Position numbers and translations under genes: made by a program | Assembly: GCA_958496175.1 (NCBI GenBank) | Contig: OY292275.1 | Span: forward strand, 26,389,001 to 26,453,000 | DNA length: 64,000 bases | Direction of reading: 5' to 3' | DNA from: Sisyra terminalis | Taxonomy: Eukaryota; Arthropoda; Insecta; Neuroptera; Sisyridae | Shown: positions 47,315-62,000 of the stretch, one piece after another | Position numbering within the stretch: position 1 is the first letter of the stretch | Layout: every line of letters starts with the position of its first letter | Notes under the pieces: model-generated | The model's database searches: none | Told to the model about the DNA's origin: nothing | Seen by the model: the letters and a program-made list of their open reading frames with translations, nothing else

Positions 47315-50300
47315 GTGAGGTTTTCTTTACACAAATGCTACATATATTAACATAAGTAACCGGGCAAAATGAAAAACATAGTCAAGCAAAAAAAAAATGA
47401 CGGAAGGAATGAAAACATACATTTCAATAAAGCCTGAAAATACCTACACAAAGTTAAAAATGTTTTCTTTATAAAATATTAAACTTACACTTCCTTTTCT
47501 AACATTAATTTTGTACTATTTATTTAACAATAAAAATGCAAGAATAACAGTTACCTCTAAAATATTTATATTTTTTAAGGATTATAATTCTATAAAAAAG
47601 CATTTTTTTTAAGTGGATGTTCAAATTCAAAGTTATAGTATTTCAAACATAATTTAATTAGCAAAAATAAATCTTTTTCGTTTATAACTTTTCTTTCAAA
47701 CTTTTACCCCTTAAAATTTGCTCGATTTAAGTTAAACAAAGGAAAATAACTCTGCTTTTGTCAAAAAAGTTTCCGCTAACGAAGAAGTATAAATTTTGTG
47801 AAGACAATTAGAAATAAATTATGCAAAATGTATCCATTCAATATTGATAGATCAATTAGAAGATTTCTAATAATTCACAACCTTAAACGCGATTTAAATT
47901 ATAAATTCAAATTGGGTTCGATAAGGTTTTTAGCACTAAAATTAAACTCACCTGAGGATAACCAAAGATAATTAGATAAATATTTACTCGGATCGAACGA
48001 AAACTTTATAACTGATAGTTTTAAGTGCTAACCCAATTATCATTAAGTAAAAACTGATCTTATCGTTTCACAGTGCCAATTACGATACAAAATCAGAGTT
48101 AATTTGAATAAATACACGTTCTTGAATTATTCATGTATGAAAATTGAGAACATTTAATTGAATAAAAAAATGACTCTCCATACTTTTGCAACTCCAGAAG
48201 GAGATCAATTGATATTGGAGTATCGGTAAAGAAAAATACAATTGTCGCATGTCTCCACTGAATATACCGGTATGAAAATAATCTCATAAAAGAATTGAAA
48301 CTATCGAGTATGCAAGTATATTATTTCATCATAAAACGCTTCCTTATAAATGCTCCAATATCTATTTTTGGGAATTAAAAATTGATGATAGTTCGATGGA
48401 ACTAAAAAAGAAATTTAAATGGTTGAAAATTCCTTTCTATTTAAACTTTTGTATGCTAGGAAACTATTATGTAGTTTATTTATTTTGATCATGAAAAGCA
48501 TATCTTTTTACCATAGAATTAATATGAATTTTATATTTTCTTATTTAATAGCATTTAATTTAATTTCAATTTACCTTTTGATGATATAGATATTACTGGA
48601 AAGGTAAGTGAGAATCTTTTTCGGAGTAATATGTTAAATCCTACTACCAAAGTCATAAATCAAGTAAATTAATTAAGTAAAGACCAAATGAGAAGTTTTT
48701 GTCAACCGCAAACTAAATGTGTTAAACAGCCTTTCGGCTATACATCTTTCTATGTAATTTAAATCCTGTAAAACAATTGGGATATCGTTTGATAGATGAT
48801 GTTTTTACTACTGGTGTGCGTAAAACATTATTCTTTAGGAAAATAAATTAATTTTATTATAATTTAATTAAAAAACTTTCCATTCCAATTTATAATTAAA
48901 AAAATCAATAAAATGTGGGAGATAAATTTATTTAAATGTTCTCACAATAACTTAAGTGAACAATATTTTGCATTCGATAATTCCAAATTTGTAATTGATG
49001 TATTTTCAATCGTTTGTAATTGATTAGTTTTAATAGGTACTTCAAACAATAACCTCCTTTTACTGACAGAAAATATAGGTACGTAATATCCCATAACATT
49101 TTTTTTTTAGAAAAGCTTGTTTTTTTTTAATATAAATGTATACAATAACGCAAATGATTGTGCACATATTTATTGTAGCTACATATTTATTTACAATTTT
49201 AATTACCTTTGAAGAGTTCAATGTGGCAATTATTGTAAATGTTGTATTTTTATACAAAATAACATAAAAGGAAGAATATAAGCGATCTATTTTTAGTTTG
49301 TGAAAGCTCGTTCCTTTTATGGTGCAGCAGTCGTTTGATTTTGGTATTGATACTAATTTGTGAATGTGAGTATCAGTGGGTCTCAATTGAAATATACAGT
49401 ATACACCTATTAAAATTGAAAATAAATCATCGCCAAGTTGAACTTTAAAACCTCATTGTGAATAATTTTAAATATTCTGCAAACCTATATCCACTTCTTT
49501 ACTCAATTAATTATTTTTCAAAATATAAAAATTATTTAAACAAATTTTTCGGTTACGTAAACTTTTACTTCTAACATTATTTCTACACTTTAGAATATAT
49601 ATTTAGGAAACCTTATTATATAAGTAGTACAGACTAAATTTAATATCCTTTCTACAAACAACTCATGGTGAGCAGATTTATCTATGGTGAATGATCTCTT
49701 TAAAATTGAAAGGTGCAAGCACCTAAAACAAAAAGACATAATCCCACTTACACATTTCATATAAAATAAAGTTGAAACTCAGAACACAAGTTCAACCCTT
49801 TCATCAGACGGTATGAAGAGCCAGGCTCCTATATCCTAGTTCTACTAACCTTACATATGAACGAAATGTATGACTGTACCGTTTCATAGAAGATTCCTAT
49901 GGCACCAATTAAAATATCAGTTTTAGTTATTTATGCATGCAAAAAATTATTATAATACTTAACTCTCTTTTAATTTTAAGTGGTAACACTTACGGTTCTC
50001 TTGAAGTTGTAAAAATTAAGTCATTAGTAATCATGGATGTAAATCTTCTTCAAACGGCCTAACTATACGTTTAGATCAAGATGTAGGATGTGTGGAATAA
50101 GAACTTAGGGGCTTGCTCTTCATATCATCAAATTATTTTTCAATATAATACTAGAAGCGTTAGATGCTTCTTAGTCTTAGTGATCTATTTTACACTAAAT
50201 ACTTTCCCTGAGATTTATTTTTTGTAAAACAGTTCTTATTTAGTTTATTTTAATTAGGAATTGGACAAAATACAACAACTTTATGTAGCAACTCATGAAA

Positions 50301-52864
50301 TAGGTATATAAGAAAGTTTTAAAAAGTGATAAGGTGCAATATAACGTAATTACTATTATAAAACGATAAGAAGGAAACTAAAGTTATGTTATGGGATACC
50401 AGCCTAGATGAAAGCTATTTATTAATATAATATGAATTTTATTTCGGTGTTGATAATATTTAATAAATAAAGAAACGAAATATCAATAAACAAATTATTT
50501 TTGTACTATATTTGGACAATTATATGGAAATAAATTTTAAAATATTAAACATAAAAACTAATTTATGTGTCATATGCATTCATTGATATTATCGGTTAGT
50601 GGTAACTGAAATACGATACATATGCATGAGTTTCTATTTTATCTATGAAGTATGAGAAAATAGCTTCAATGGTGGTACCATAGTTATAAGTAGATTTTGA
50701 CGAACTATTGATCAATCTCAAATTGAATTTTTAAAAAATGAAATTTCTGAAGAACTCAAATTTGTCATCTGCATAATACATATTGAAGTTGCCTGATAAA
50801 ATTATTGAAATTTCATGTGAACTACGTCTAAGCGGAACTGATCGATTGGAGAACAGTACTATGAATAAAGTTACTGCACGATTTATAGGATGATTACAAA
50901 GGTACGAAGAGTAATCAAAATCAGCTTTTCCACTCTAATTTCTTAGGGACTAAATGTTGTTGATCTTAATAATTAAAACCTTCTACGCTAACATCTTTCC
51001 AGTAACTAGTTACCACTAAATTATATTACAAAAAAAAAACGAAATTTAAAATTTTTAAAAAGGTTCAAATTAAACTTTTAAAGCTTGAGAACTCTTTTCC
51101 CGATACTTAAGTGAATGTACTCTTTCTCCTAAGCAACAATGAAACATCAATTAATTGCGCATAAAAATATCAAAATTTCAGTATTTGAATAATGCCTCAA
51201 ATTGAGCTTTTTCTCGAAAAATATGTAAGCGACAAAGTTTTGTTGTCCAAAACTCCCTCGACAAACAAAAACACCAACTAATGACGCGAAAAACTTTTGA
51301 AATTCTAATACTTATAGAAAAGCTTTGAACTACATAGGGTTTTTCTGGAAAATATGACAGTGACAATTGTTTTTGCTTTGATACTCATGATCGACAAAAA
51401 GAGCTAAAATATTTCGTATTTAGTTTTTATAAATTCCAAAAATATAATGCTAACTTGATTAACGTTTAGAAATTAGTTAGCGACCACATCTGTTCTTTCA
51501 AGTACACTTTTCCTCTGGTTTTGGTTTTATAAATCATTTATACAGGATAGCCAATTTGATAATTTTAAATTCTAACCTAGTTATTTAATCGAATTCTTAT
51601 ATTTAAGATTTCTAATCCGTACCAAACATATTAAATTACAAAACATAAACGTTAATCGTTAATCAAACCACCAGCTTTCAAATTATTAGACTTTAAAATG
51701 ACACAAAATGTTTTTTATATTATATTATCGATTTTTATACTACTTTTATAATATACTCTATCGTTATAATGAACATCAAGATATCGCCAAGCTAGGATTT
51801 TACTAACGGGATGTTTACTTAATTTAAATTTTTGGAGCTCAACAAACCTGATGGTAGTTTACAAAGCATTTAGAATTGAGTTCAAGCTTTTTTAAGCATA
51901 AAAAGTTATTTCGAACAATAAAAATCGACATTGCAGTAGGTGAAACTGAACATATACTAATAAATTGATTAACTATTTTTTTACGCAGCTGGATTAAAAT
52001 TGAATTATTTTACACGATATACATTATACATACACGTTTCAACATTTTTTAGTATTTTCTAGTAAATCAATAATGAAAAACAATAATGCATTATTTAAAT
52101 AATTTGTTTTGCATTTTTGATTACATTATCCGTAGAAATAAAAAGCAAATTGTAGACTTTTTTTGCGAAAGCTTCGTTTTTTATGAGGAGGTATAAATAA
52201 ATAAATGGAATGCAAAATATGAATAAAGTTAATATTTTCATATTTTATTCATTTCTGTTGGTTTTATTTCATCATTTTTATTCGAATTCTAGATATTAAA
52301 CATCAGTTTATGATTAAAACAAAAAGAATAAAACTGAGTTGAGGTAATATTCAACCCTTATGATTACAAGCCAATAACTTCATACGTATAAGTAGAAATA
52401 TTTTACGAGAATCGTTAAATAAACTAATTAAGGAGTAAAGTGAACGAAGGAAGCCACTAAAAGTAAAAAAAAGATAATGTAGGTAATAGATAAAATACAA
52501 TAATACCTACTTTTATGGTGAATTTTTCGTAATATAGGAAATCGTATTCAACTTTTTCCCGGAAACTTTAAGAATTTATTTTTTATTGCAAAATTATGTT
52601 GTTTTAAGTATAGTTTTGAGCTTTTATTGTATGATAATTTTTTTTATATTAAAAACCACTATTTAAAAAGTGTAGTTATAGAGAATCGATTTAATTTTGA
52701 GTCAAATCTTTGCAATGAAAATAATTTTATCACGAAAAATGTGCTTTATTTTTTTTATATTATGTCAAAAGCATTAAATTATATCATAGGTTTTTTTTAT
52801 TTTTTAAAGTCTTACTTCTTTACCGGTGTTTTGAAAAAAAAAAATTAATGAGAGTGAATTGTTA
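47315..52864. other. AT-rich non-coding spacer
   Basis: Several short frames (48099-48287, 49060-49386, 51178-51366) have no motif. 49795-49880 is more complex in sequence (CAGACGGTATGAAGAGCCAG) but I cannot assign it. No element ends recognised. Confidence 0.5.
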
Positions 52865-53790
52865 CAAAAATACGCTTTAAAGTAACAGTATAAAGTTGCT
52901 CGCAAACGGTTAGCGAGAAAGTACGGTTCAAGCGGGCGAAATCTAGCCGATTTTTGGGAGTGACATTCATAATAGTAAGACGACAGAAACACTATCCCAT
53001 CGATCAAATTAAGCCAGCACTCGTATATGTAGGCATATGTTTTTCATTTATCGGGGGACTCAAAGGGAGAGGACTCGATCATCCCGAACAATCCCGAATC
53101 AGATACGAAGTTATAGCTAGCGAACAGCTAAAAACAGTCAGAACGGTTTGAACCTTTAGAACATGGAGAAGATAGATATCGTTGAAATAGATATTTTTGA
53201 ATTTTACAGTCTAAACAATATCCATAGCAATACATAACTAAGTAGTAATTTTCCGTAAAATTGAATGAAATCAAAATGACTGTTGAAACCATAGCAACAA
53301 TCATTCAGTTCAAATTTGAAACAATGATGATAATTCACTCACACGTATGTGTTTACAATATTTTTCTTCCTTTGCGGAAATATATGCATACATATTAGTT
53401 ACGTTTACCTATTATTGTTATTATTATTATTAGAAGAAATAAAGTTCATTTAAAAGAAAGATATTTTTCTGAAGTTATTCGGTGTAATATTTAAAATAAT
53501 GTTATAAAAGTCGATTGATTCCTTATATTACATTAAATTTTTCTATATTTGAATTAAAAATCAGATGCAATACATAGATATATAAATGGGTAAATAAAAT
53601 ATACAATAGCTATTGTATAAATATAATTTATAGGACATCGCTATTTAGGATTATTTGTACATATCTTTACATTATATTTTATAGTAACTATCTTTTTCTA
53701 TAAGGTAAAGGTTTTTGATAATTAGTTTTTGAACTTGTGGCCCAATCTGTTAATTCGATTAAACGGTTAATTTATATAATATGCAATATA
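52865..53790 (+). repeat. Unclassified interspersed repeat, copy 2 (longer)
   Basis: It is collinear with copy 1 at 25.6 kb but about 300 bp longer. It keeps AGTTGCTCGCAAACGGTTAG with an intact CTCGC/GCGAG stem, TTCAAGCGGGCGAAA, GCCGATTTTTGGGA, ATATCCATAGCAATACA and TTTTTGAACTTGTGGCCCA. The 65-codon frame at 52954-53151 falls inside and is not shared as a frame with copy 1, so it is probably not a gene. Confidence 0.5.
53262..53330 (+). repeat. Direct repeat, first copy (partner at 53934)
   Basis: ATTGAATGAAATCAAAATGA, then CTGTTGAAACC and AGTTCAAATTTGA, recur at 53934-54000 about 672 bp downstream with roughly 75-80% identity. The spacing invites an LTR interpretation, but no TG...CA ends or primer site are visible. 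Confidence 0.45.
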
Positions 53791-54560
53791 CATTTTCTAT
53801 AAATAACCAAATGTGTAGACCTATACTATCGATGTATAAATAGTCAACTTAATCTTTTATTTGTAACCCAGTTACATTCCGTGAAATATTCCCAGCCTAA
53901 CACAGACACAACTGACAAATGATTAAAATTAACAATTGAATGAAATCGAAATTACAGCTGAAACTAATGCCATTTTAGTTCAAATTTGAGCTTATAATAA
54001 TTGTATTTGTATTTCACTAATATGGATGTTTTTAAAACTTTATATTCTTTGTCCTTATCTTTGCCGCAACACTTAAGTTTCCTGTTATGTATTTTGATAT
54101 TAAAAGTAATTTGTGTTTAAAATTTAATCATATTTTAGTAATCGCAAATCTTATAACTGGTGTGCTAATTCAGGCACTACCGGAAGAGGCTACGGCAGTG
54201 AATTAAAAACATCTTTTTAAGTATACCAAAGAAATATAACTTCTCACGCGCGTACATGAGTACAAATACTGTTTTTTACACTATTTTACTAAAACGCTGC
54301 AGGTGAATTTAATCAAATATTATAGACGTCTTTGTAATGTATCTTTGTAAGATTTTTATAAAAGTATTAAACTTTAAATATAGTTTCATAAAACCGTTCA
54401 CATAAATGACGACTATAAATGAAAATTACGGATGAATACTTTATCATTTTCCTTACGAAATGAAATATGATTTGTGAATGAAAATCATATGTATTCTTTT
54501 GGGAAATTCAATTTATTTTTCTTTTGTCTTCCATTTTGATTTATTGATGTAGCAAGTAGA
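53791..54560. other. AT-rich spacer with second direct-repeat copy
   Basis: It includes the partner repeat at 53934-54000. Otherwise no feature recognised. Confidence 0.45.
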
Positions 54561-54960
54561 GGACATCTTTAATAATAAGAGGTACAAAAGTGTGTGAGTT
54601 CTCCTAGGATTTAACTGGTACAATGTTGTTAAGCTCATCGCCAGCTCAAACACATGTCTGTCGAGAGTTTTCTGTAGATGCACGAAATGCTACGTTAGGG
54701 GTGTGATTTACGAAAATTGCAATATCTTTACGTTCTCATCGTCCGTTTTCGTATTCGTAAGTCGTCCAAGTTCTGCTGACCCATTTCATATTGCAAAACG
54801 AATATACGATATGTAGTTGTTTTGTGAAAGCAGGATCTTGTATATATTTGTATGTGTAAAATAGAAAGGTTTCGGGTGCGTGGATAATTTTCGCTGATTC
54901 ACCACGACATTATTATTAGGCAACATTTACATGCTACGTGTTGACACGCACTGAATTACA
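54561..54960. other. Sequence island of higher complexity and CpG content
   Basis: This stretch is less AT-rich than its flanks and contains many CG dinucleotides (CGTTCTCATCGTCCGTTTTC, TTTCGGGTGCGTGGATAA, CTACGTGTTGACACGC). It has no long frame and no terminal repeats. It could be a conserved regulatory region or an unrecognised repeat. Confidence 0.3.
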
Positions 54961-56974
54961 TTAGAAAAACTATTCCAAATACGTGTTTCACAACAATATG
55001 ATCAACATTTGACCAGAAAATTTACATTTAGATACCAATCATTTAAGTTTCATCCTTCAAAAGTATGCATAATATTAAAATTTCAATAAATTTAATTATA
55101 TTTAAAGTCCATCATTTATTTTGAATACCATTCAAATTAACGGCAACACTCTAAGACAAAATGACAAAACGAATATTAAATCTTATTCTTTATTCAAAAT
55201 AATTTAAAAACAATCGACAATATTTAAGCTTCATTGATTCGGAACAATAATGAAGTAAATTATTATCAAAAATAATAAATCTACATAAAAAGTTTCATTG
55301 AAAATTACGTAGACATAAATTTGATAATGCCTGAAAGTGAAAGCTTTATTTAAGGCGAGGCCATAATGTGTTAATATAATCAATATTACACATAATATTA
55401 TGCTCCATGAATTATTGAACATATTTTATACACTTACTTTGGTATTGATTTTTATTTAAAAGAGTTATTCTGGTTAATATTTTATAAGTTGTAAAGTGAA
55501 AATAATACTTTAATGTTTAACACCACAAAATGCTTTACTGAAATGATGGGAAATAAATTAATAATCTAAAGCTGATACGAGCGGAATTGTTCATAAATAT
55601 AATATAAATATACAATAAAATTTCTTCTTTATATTTTCAAAAACTATTGAAGTAACAAAAATATCTTGTTATTAAAATAGTATTACGTCTATATAGGCTT
55701 AAAACGTGACTTATGCTTCCAAATTTAATAAAAACACTATTTTTATTGTTTTATTTTATAAAACGTAATAAATAATTAATTTTCTCTTATTACTGTGTTA
55801 CTTTTGAAGGATCCGGTGAACTTTGTACCACCTAAAATTAATTTTTGAAAATTGATTCCTTAATATCGATTAATTGCCACATAAATACCATATATTGGAT
55901 ATAAATAAATACTTATTTTTGCTACACTTTGCTAAATCAAATCTCAGTTAAAACGTTTTTTCAACTCTTAATTTTATCTTATATATTTAAATTCATACCT
56001 CTATGAACGTAATTTTAATTCTTATACGGATGCAACTATTCAAAATTTTACTTATTTAAGAGCCCTTAGACATGCATTTTTTAACAAATTTTTACCTTTA
56101 ACTATTTATATTTCTCAAAATTGTATTTTTTTTTTTTGGAACTTATTCACTCCTAAGGTTCTGGTCAGGAATTAAATGTTCAATTTTAAGGTGCTTAGAA
56201 GGAATGTTTTTGTTTTCACCAGTACTTCTTTAATAGCATACTTGTTTCTTTTTACCATATGATCCTCCAGCGCTTGATTAAGAAGAACTCTTTCTGCAAA
56301 AGCACAGTGGAAAATTTATTATTTTCCACTTGTGTAGCTGTTCCAACATGCTACAATGCCACGGTCTTATTCTACGAATTATTTTTACTCTTTCTGTGCT
56401 ATATTCTGGAGTGAACCATTAACTTTCACTCAATATATTATGAGTTGTTTGATAAGTTGATTATTCTTCTTTTGATGTACTATTCATAACTTTGTACATA
56501 TTTTTCGAACTTATTTTTAGATTTTGAAATATCGAATGAAAACTTAAACATGTTTATTTTTTTAATTTGTCAACCCTCGTGCTCCCATATATGGCCTTAC
56601 GACCTGGTACACATAGTACTTTTGGGGATTTTGATTCTCTTATAGGTGGTTAATACTGTTTCCGAGTTGATAAATATTTTTTTCGCTTTCGCTGCTCTAT
56701 ACACTGTATCTGATTAATGTAAAAAGGTATTAAAAATAGTCCGTTTATCCTATAGCCATTTGTTCATTAGTTTACAAACATCAACATGAATAATATTGAG
56801 AAGTTTGTTTTTATTTGACTGATTTATGTACTGGTATGTACCATCATACAAAATAAATACCAAATGTTTAAATCTCAAATTTAAAAAAAAATATTTCCAC
56901 AACCTAACCGCAGCGCTCCCTACAAGATCTAATTGTGAATCCAAAACATTAAAATCTCACTCAAATAAACAAAA
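54961..56974. other. AT-rich non-coding spacer
   Basis: Short frames at 55231-55422 and 56750-56944 (minus) are hydrophobic and motif-free. Nothing recognised. Confidence 0.5.
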
Positions 56975-57060
56975 AAAAAACATCAAAATCGGTCCAGCAT
57001 GTTGAGAAATAGTTCAGTGGCATACAAGGTACAGAATAATAATATCCATACAAGACTATT
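56975..57060 (+). repeat. ATCAAAATCGGTCCAGC motif, interspersed-repeat remnant
   Basis: CATCAAAATCGGTCCAGCAT, then GAGAAATAGTTCAGTGGCAT resembles a motif that recurs in many insect interspersed repeats (AAAATCGGTCCAGCCGTTT, GAG.TAT) and the related AAAATCGGTCGAGCCGTTTC at 23.49 kb. Boundaries cannot be defined. Confidence 0.3.
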
Positions 57061-58400
57061 TAGTTTGGGGGGTTTAAGAGCAGCTAAATTTGGAAGAGTT
57101 GGACAAAAATCTCTTGGATTTTTTGATAATATGTTTATTTGGTGATAGCTCAACAAAGAAAAAACTTTTTATGATCACCTAATAACTATTTTTTCTTCAC
57201 TAATTATTCCATATTTTCTGTAACTCCAAAATTAGTTAAAAATAACGGTAATACTTAGTACTAAGAACACTTTTCTATTAAAATACTCGTTTTTAGATTA
57301 AATATCACTTTGCTTTATTTTATTTTTGGTTCAATTATTAAAAAAAAAATCAGTATTTTATTATTTTTTTAAAAAAAAACCCAAAAGTATGTATGTAATT
57401 TTTATACTAGAAACTCGTAATTGTGGTTAACCATATTGCAATCTTATATTAATGAGGAAAAATTCGTTTAATTTTCTTCTTTTGAAATAATGAAATATCG
57501 TTTTAATATCAGGTACACTAATTTGTAGATTATAATTGTTTCTTCAACTTATATATCGAACTTTTACAATCATACTTTTCTTTGAAAAAAAGACATTGTA
57601 TTCATATGAATAACATAAAACCGGTCATATAAGTACATAACCATCTTACTTTTGAGTACGGATAAGAATGGAAAAAGTAGGGTTTATATCTAATAAAAGC
57701 AGAAATAGAAGAGATTTTATAAAAAAATGTATGTATGTAATGATGTCCTACGACCTACTCCAAAAATACATATAACTGGAAAAAGAATGGTAAGAATGTT
57801 ATATGCTCACCATATTGTCTACTATCAAGATTTTTCTGAAAAAATATAAATGTCTTTCATGACTCAGGATAAACGTTCTTTTTCCCAAACTTATAATCTA
57901 TTTCGTTTTTGTCAATATCGTTAAAACTAACAAATTATATATGCTATTTGTTCTGCAATTGGGGATATATTTTTTTAGACTAGCAAAGCCTAATGCTCGG
58001 GTCCCGTATTATAACTTATGTAATCTATAATTGTTATATTCAAACTTGTTTTGCAAGAATAACTAATACAAATTTTAGCATATTTGGAAATTTAATTGTA
58101 AAATTCATTGGCTTTTTTTATTATTTATGTGATTTAAGCATGCGTGTGTATTTATTAGTTTCTTTTTACTTTTGTTATCAATCACACCCTAATACTAGCT
58201 CAGTTTTCATCATTCATTTTCAATTTATAGTCACAACTTTTCTTATTGTATATTATAGTAACTGTTGTGAAGTCGTTAACCTAGAGACATGTTCACATTA
58301 TTCCATGCAGAAATCTACGCCATTACCATATACCTACAAGAAAACATGAGAAAAAAATATCATAATATAACGATAAGAGTCTTCTCAGATAGCTAAGGCG
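57061..58400. other. AT-rich non-coding spacer
   Basis: A 118-codon plus-strand frame (57993-58349) is hydrophobic (FIGFFYYLCDL, VYLLVSFYFCYQ) but has no recognisable receptor or enzyme motif and no good start context, so I do not call it. Confidence 0.45.
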
Positions 58401-59075
58401 CATTAAATCGATCGAATTTCACCAGACGAACAAGGAATGCAAAACACATTTTACTCCGCTGGCGATAACCAACAAAGCAATACTTGCCTAGATGCCAGAA
58501 CATGTCGTTATCAAAATTAAGGAGATGTAGATGGATCTGTAGAAGCAGGCTCAACTATGCCATTTATGGATCCAAAACTGGGTATAGGTGTGCCGATGTA
58601 CACATCACTAGATCGAGTAGTCGAATGAACGCAGAAAGAGCAATTCAAATTCTGGAATACCCAGAGGGCCAATCTCAATAATTATGATGTAGAAACCTTT
58701 TCTTAACCTAGGAAGGGAGGATATCAGAATGCTGGTAGATCTTTTAACAGGAGACTGAAATTTAAAAAGCTTCTCCAATCTGTAATAATCAATACTGAGT
58801 CAACGACATGCAGGAAATGAAGCAAAGGAAAGGAAACTATTTTTCATGTACCATTCGAATTCCCAGCTACAACTTAAAGTTGACTCAGCTCTGTTAGGTC
58901 ACCTGGACAAAAAATTGGAAATTTATATAAAGATTCAATTGGCCATCTGCTGGAATTTATCTTAGAAGCAGACCTAACCAATTAGAATTTGCAACAGAAC
59001 TGGAGCGCAATAGTTCTTTTAGGATGCAGCACAGAAGAACTCTGAAGAGATGCCCCTAAGAACGATGAAGAAGAA
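58401..59075 (+). pseudogene. Decayed Jockey-type non-LTR retrotransposon, ORF2 C-terminus
   Basis: Frame-hopping translation gives IYGSKTGYRCADVHITRS near 58555-58610, resembling the start of an RNase H domain (IYTDGSKT.....GV). REDIRMLVDLLTGD follows near 58715-58755 (family: ..R.LVGLLTGH), then CRK, KETIFHVPFEFPATT near 58810-58870 (family: CR.C...ET..HVLCECPAL) and IGHLLEFI near 58940-58965. These are the RNase H and terminal zinc-finger blocks of Jockey-like ORF2 proteins. Multiple stops, frameshifts and a large deletion after the RNase H start mean it is dead. The polymerase is missing. Confidence 0.66.
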
Positions 59076-62000
59076 AAACTGTTCTGAAAAATGATTTTTT
59101 TCATAACGTATTTTTTCATTTTATGTAACTTTTATCGAGCTCTTTGTAAGTACTAATTTACTTTGTGTGTGTAAAATTTCGATGCTAAGCAAAAGGAAAA
59201 CTTAGTAGGTACTCTTCTTTTAAAAGTTAATATCAATAACTAATTAACTTTTAAAAAAATCAACGTATGTTTACAAACGCCGTTTCAAATTTATTCATTA
59301 TTAAAATCGATCAAATATCAATAATAAAAAATCATATAAAAAAAAGATAACCTGAACCATATAATATGGATAACCTGATAACCAACGTTTAATTGAATAT
59401 AATTAATTTTAAACTTTATATTTCAACAACTAAATAGTTAATACACTACTATAATGATATATTATTATTAAACTTCTTCGTATATTACTTAAAAATATTT
59501 ACACATCCAAGTTATTTTGTTTAAACGATAACAGTTTTATAATAAATTAATTTTACCTGTACAAATTGGCAACAATTAAATTGACTATTTTACAATGGCA
59601 ACCATTATTAAATAGATTTCTACAATTGTTCTCTGGTTCGTGAATTACACATTCGAAAATTATTGTCTTAATTTCTAATGATTTAGAATTAGAATTAGTA
59701 TGTAACCCAAATGAAAACCGCAACAGAATTTAATTGTCTTTGCTGAATGGAAATGCAAATTATTGTACTTTTGATAGAATGGTTGAATACCGTTTCGTGT
59801 TGTAACAATGTAAGTAGGTATGTATGAATAATGTTGCTATATATATATATATAATATTTACGCTTAACCTACAATAAAGATTTAAAATGTCTAGTGTGCC
59901 ATCTTCAAAATTTAAGAAATAAGGAATTATGTTTTGGTCTCATGTAAATTTTGAACTTATGTTTGTAAACTCGATGGGCTATAAACTTTCAAATATATAA
60001 AATACATCATTTTCCGTTGAAACCAAAATTTATATAACATACGACATATGCTACGGTTTGTTTATAGACTTTACACTAGATGTATCTTATGTGTGTACAC
60101 AAAGATAAGTAGATTATAGAAAACACCTAATCCTACGTTTGAGGTTTCTACTATGAGAAGATACATTGCCACACTAATATTTACCAATATCATGTGTATA
60201 TATACCTATAAAGGTATCACTCTGTGGCGTTATTTTATATTGAAAACTTTTGTGTACTCTGTAAATGAAACGAGCAGGATAAAATTTATCTTTAGTCTCT
60301 TTAGAAGATTATTCAGTTGACCATAAAATATTAGAAAAGAACTTTGAAACTTTTGAAAATTAATTACTAAAGTGTTACAATATGTGAAGAATTAAATGGC
60401 TTGGAAATTATATTAGCTAGAAAAAATATAAGTTTGAAACAATGACAAATTATAAATTAGTAAACTAATGGAAATTAGGGAAATAGAATAGGCACATACG
60501 TTGCGTTAAAATCCGCTTAGTAGTCAAAGAGAACTATGAGCTTTGTTTGCACGGAAAACAGCTTTACGAAGCTTTTGGTCATTTTCAACTTCGAAATCAA
60601 TTGAATTATACAAGCTTTGGGTTTTCCTCAACTTTGATTTGACCAAAGCATTTGAAACCTCCAAGTCTATTGTTTTCTAGTTTAATCAGTTAAAGTTAAA
60701 AAGATTTTGATTTTAAAATAATTAAATAGAGGAAAAATAGTAGATACTAAAAATAATGCACAATTCTTTTGTTTCTTCGTTTTTTGAAATTGAATTTTTT
60801 AAATTATATTTCGCCAGATATTTAAATGGAATAGTATATACATTTTTCACAAATTCATTAGGTACAATTTTATATTTTTTATGAAATTAATAAATGCATT
60901 ATTTATTCATATTTACAATCACTCAAATACTATAGAAAAAAATAATTTTAAACTTGTTTAAATTAAATGTTTGCTCACTTTTAAAGATTATTGCAGTATT
61001 AATAACTTTTTCCTAGTAGTTTTCTACCACTTTAAGCTGTAAGATTTCAAAAGTTATTTAATTACTTAAAAGCTGCAAGCAATACTACACTGCAGTGTTT
61101 TATATTAACTTTGAACTATTAATATAAAGTTACTAGCTCTTCATTTTGTTTCACGATAATTAAGTTTTACTATTTTAATTTGTTAGTGGTTTTTGTATTT
61201 GGAAAATAAAACTTTCGTTTATTTGTGTTGCAATAAAGTTTTGGAAATATAGTATGGCAACTGAATGTGAAATAAATTACGAATCTAATTCAATAAAGTG
61301 AATTCTAATTATTTAAATTAACACCTCCATAAAGATTTTAAAACTGTTATTCATCTATGGTGACATTATTCTCGTAGCCTTTTATCATGATACTATACAA
61401 AAATAATAAAACTGAAGAATGCATTTAAATTCTATAATTGTAATTTACGGCTTATTTATTATTATTAAATGATTGAAATATATTATAAATTATTTAATAA
61501 ATACTGAGTTAGTTTATAACTTCTTAATACTAAGCTCAGAAATTTTATATTTTTTACACTTCAGATTAAATCAACTTGTGAATAGAAATCCTTAGGTAAA
61601 ATAAAATGCAGTGGTCATGACAATGATTTATATATGGGTGTCATCTTTTAGGTCAACTCATTAATCACTGTGCGTGATTATCTTCATTTACAATTTAATC
61701 ACTGGCATTATTAGGTTTTCATTTAAATTTGTGAGAAAAATTGTTTTTCATGTTTTTTGTTGAAAAAATGAATAACAAGAAATAAATTTACTCTAATTTG
61801 TTTCCAGTCAAACAAGGATATGTTCAATAACTTAATTAGACAAAGATTTATTTCCACAAAAACAAAGCTAATTGTGTTCCACTTTGCTGCAAACAAATAT
61901 TAATTGATATTAATTGTTTAATTTTTAATCAAATAGTTATGACTAACGTCTTTCTCAAATAATACAAAATTAGTTAAAAATACTTTATTTTATTGGGAGT

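Noticed and set aside
53262..54000. LTR retrotransposon with short LTRs
   Set aside because: No TG...CA termini, primer-binding site, polypurine tract or coding between the direct repeats.
57993..58349. 118-codon hydrophobic frame resembling a membrane protein
   Set aside because: T-rich codons produce F, L, I and Y runs by default. No receptor signature, no neighbouring exons and a poor start context.
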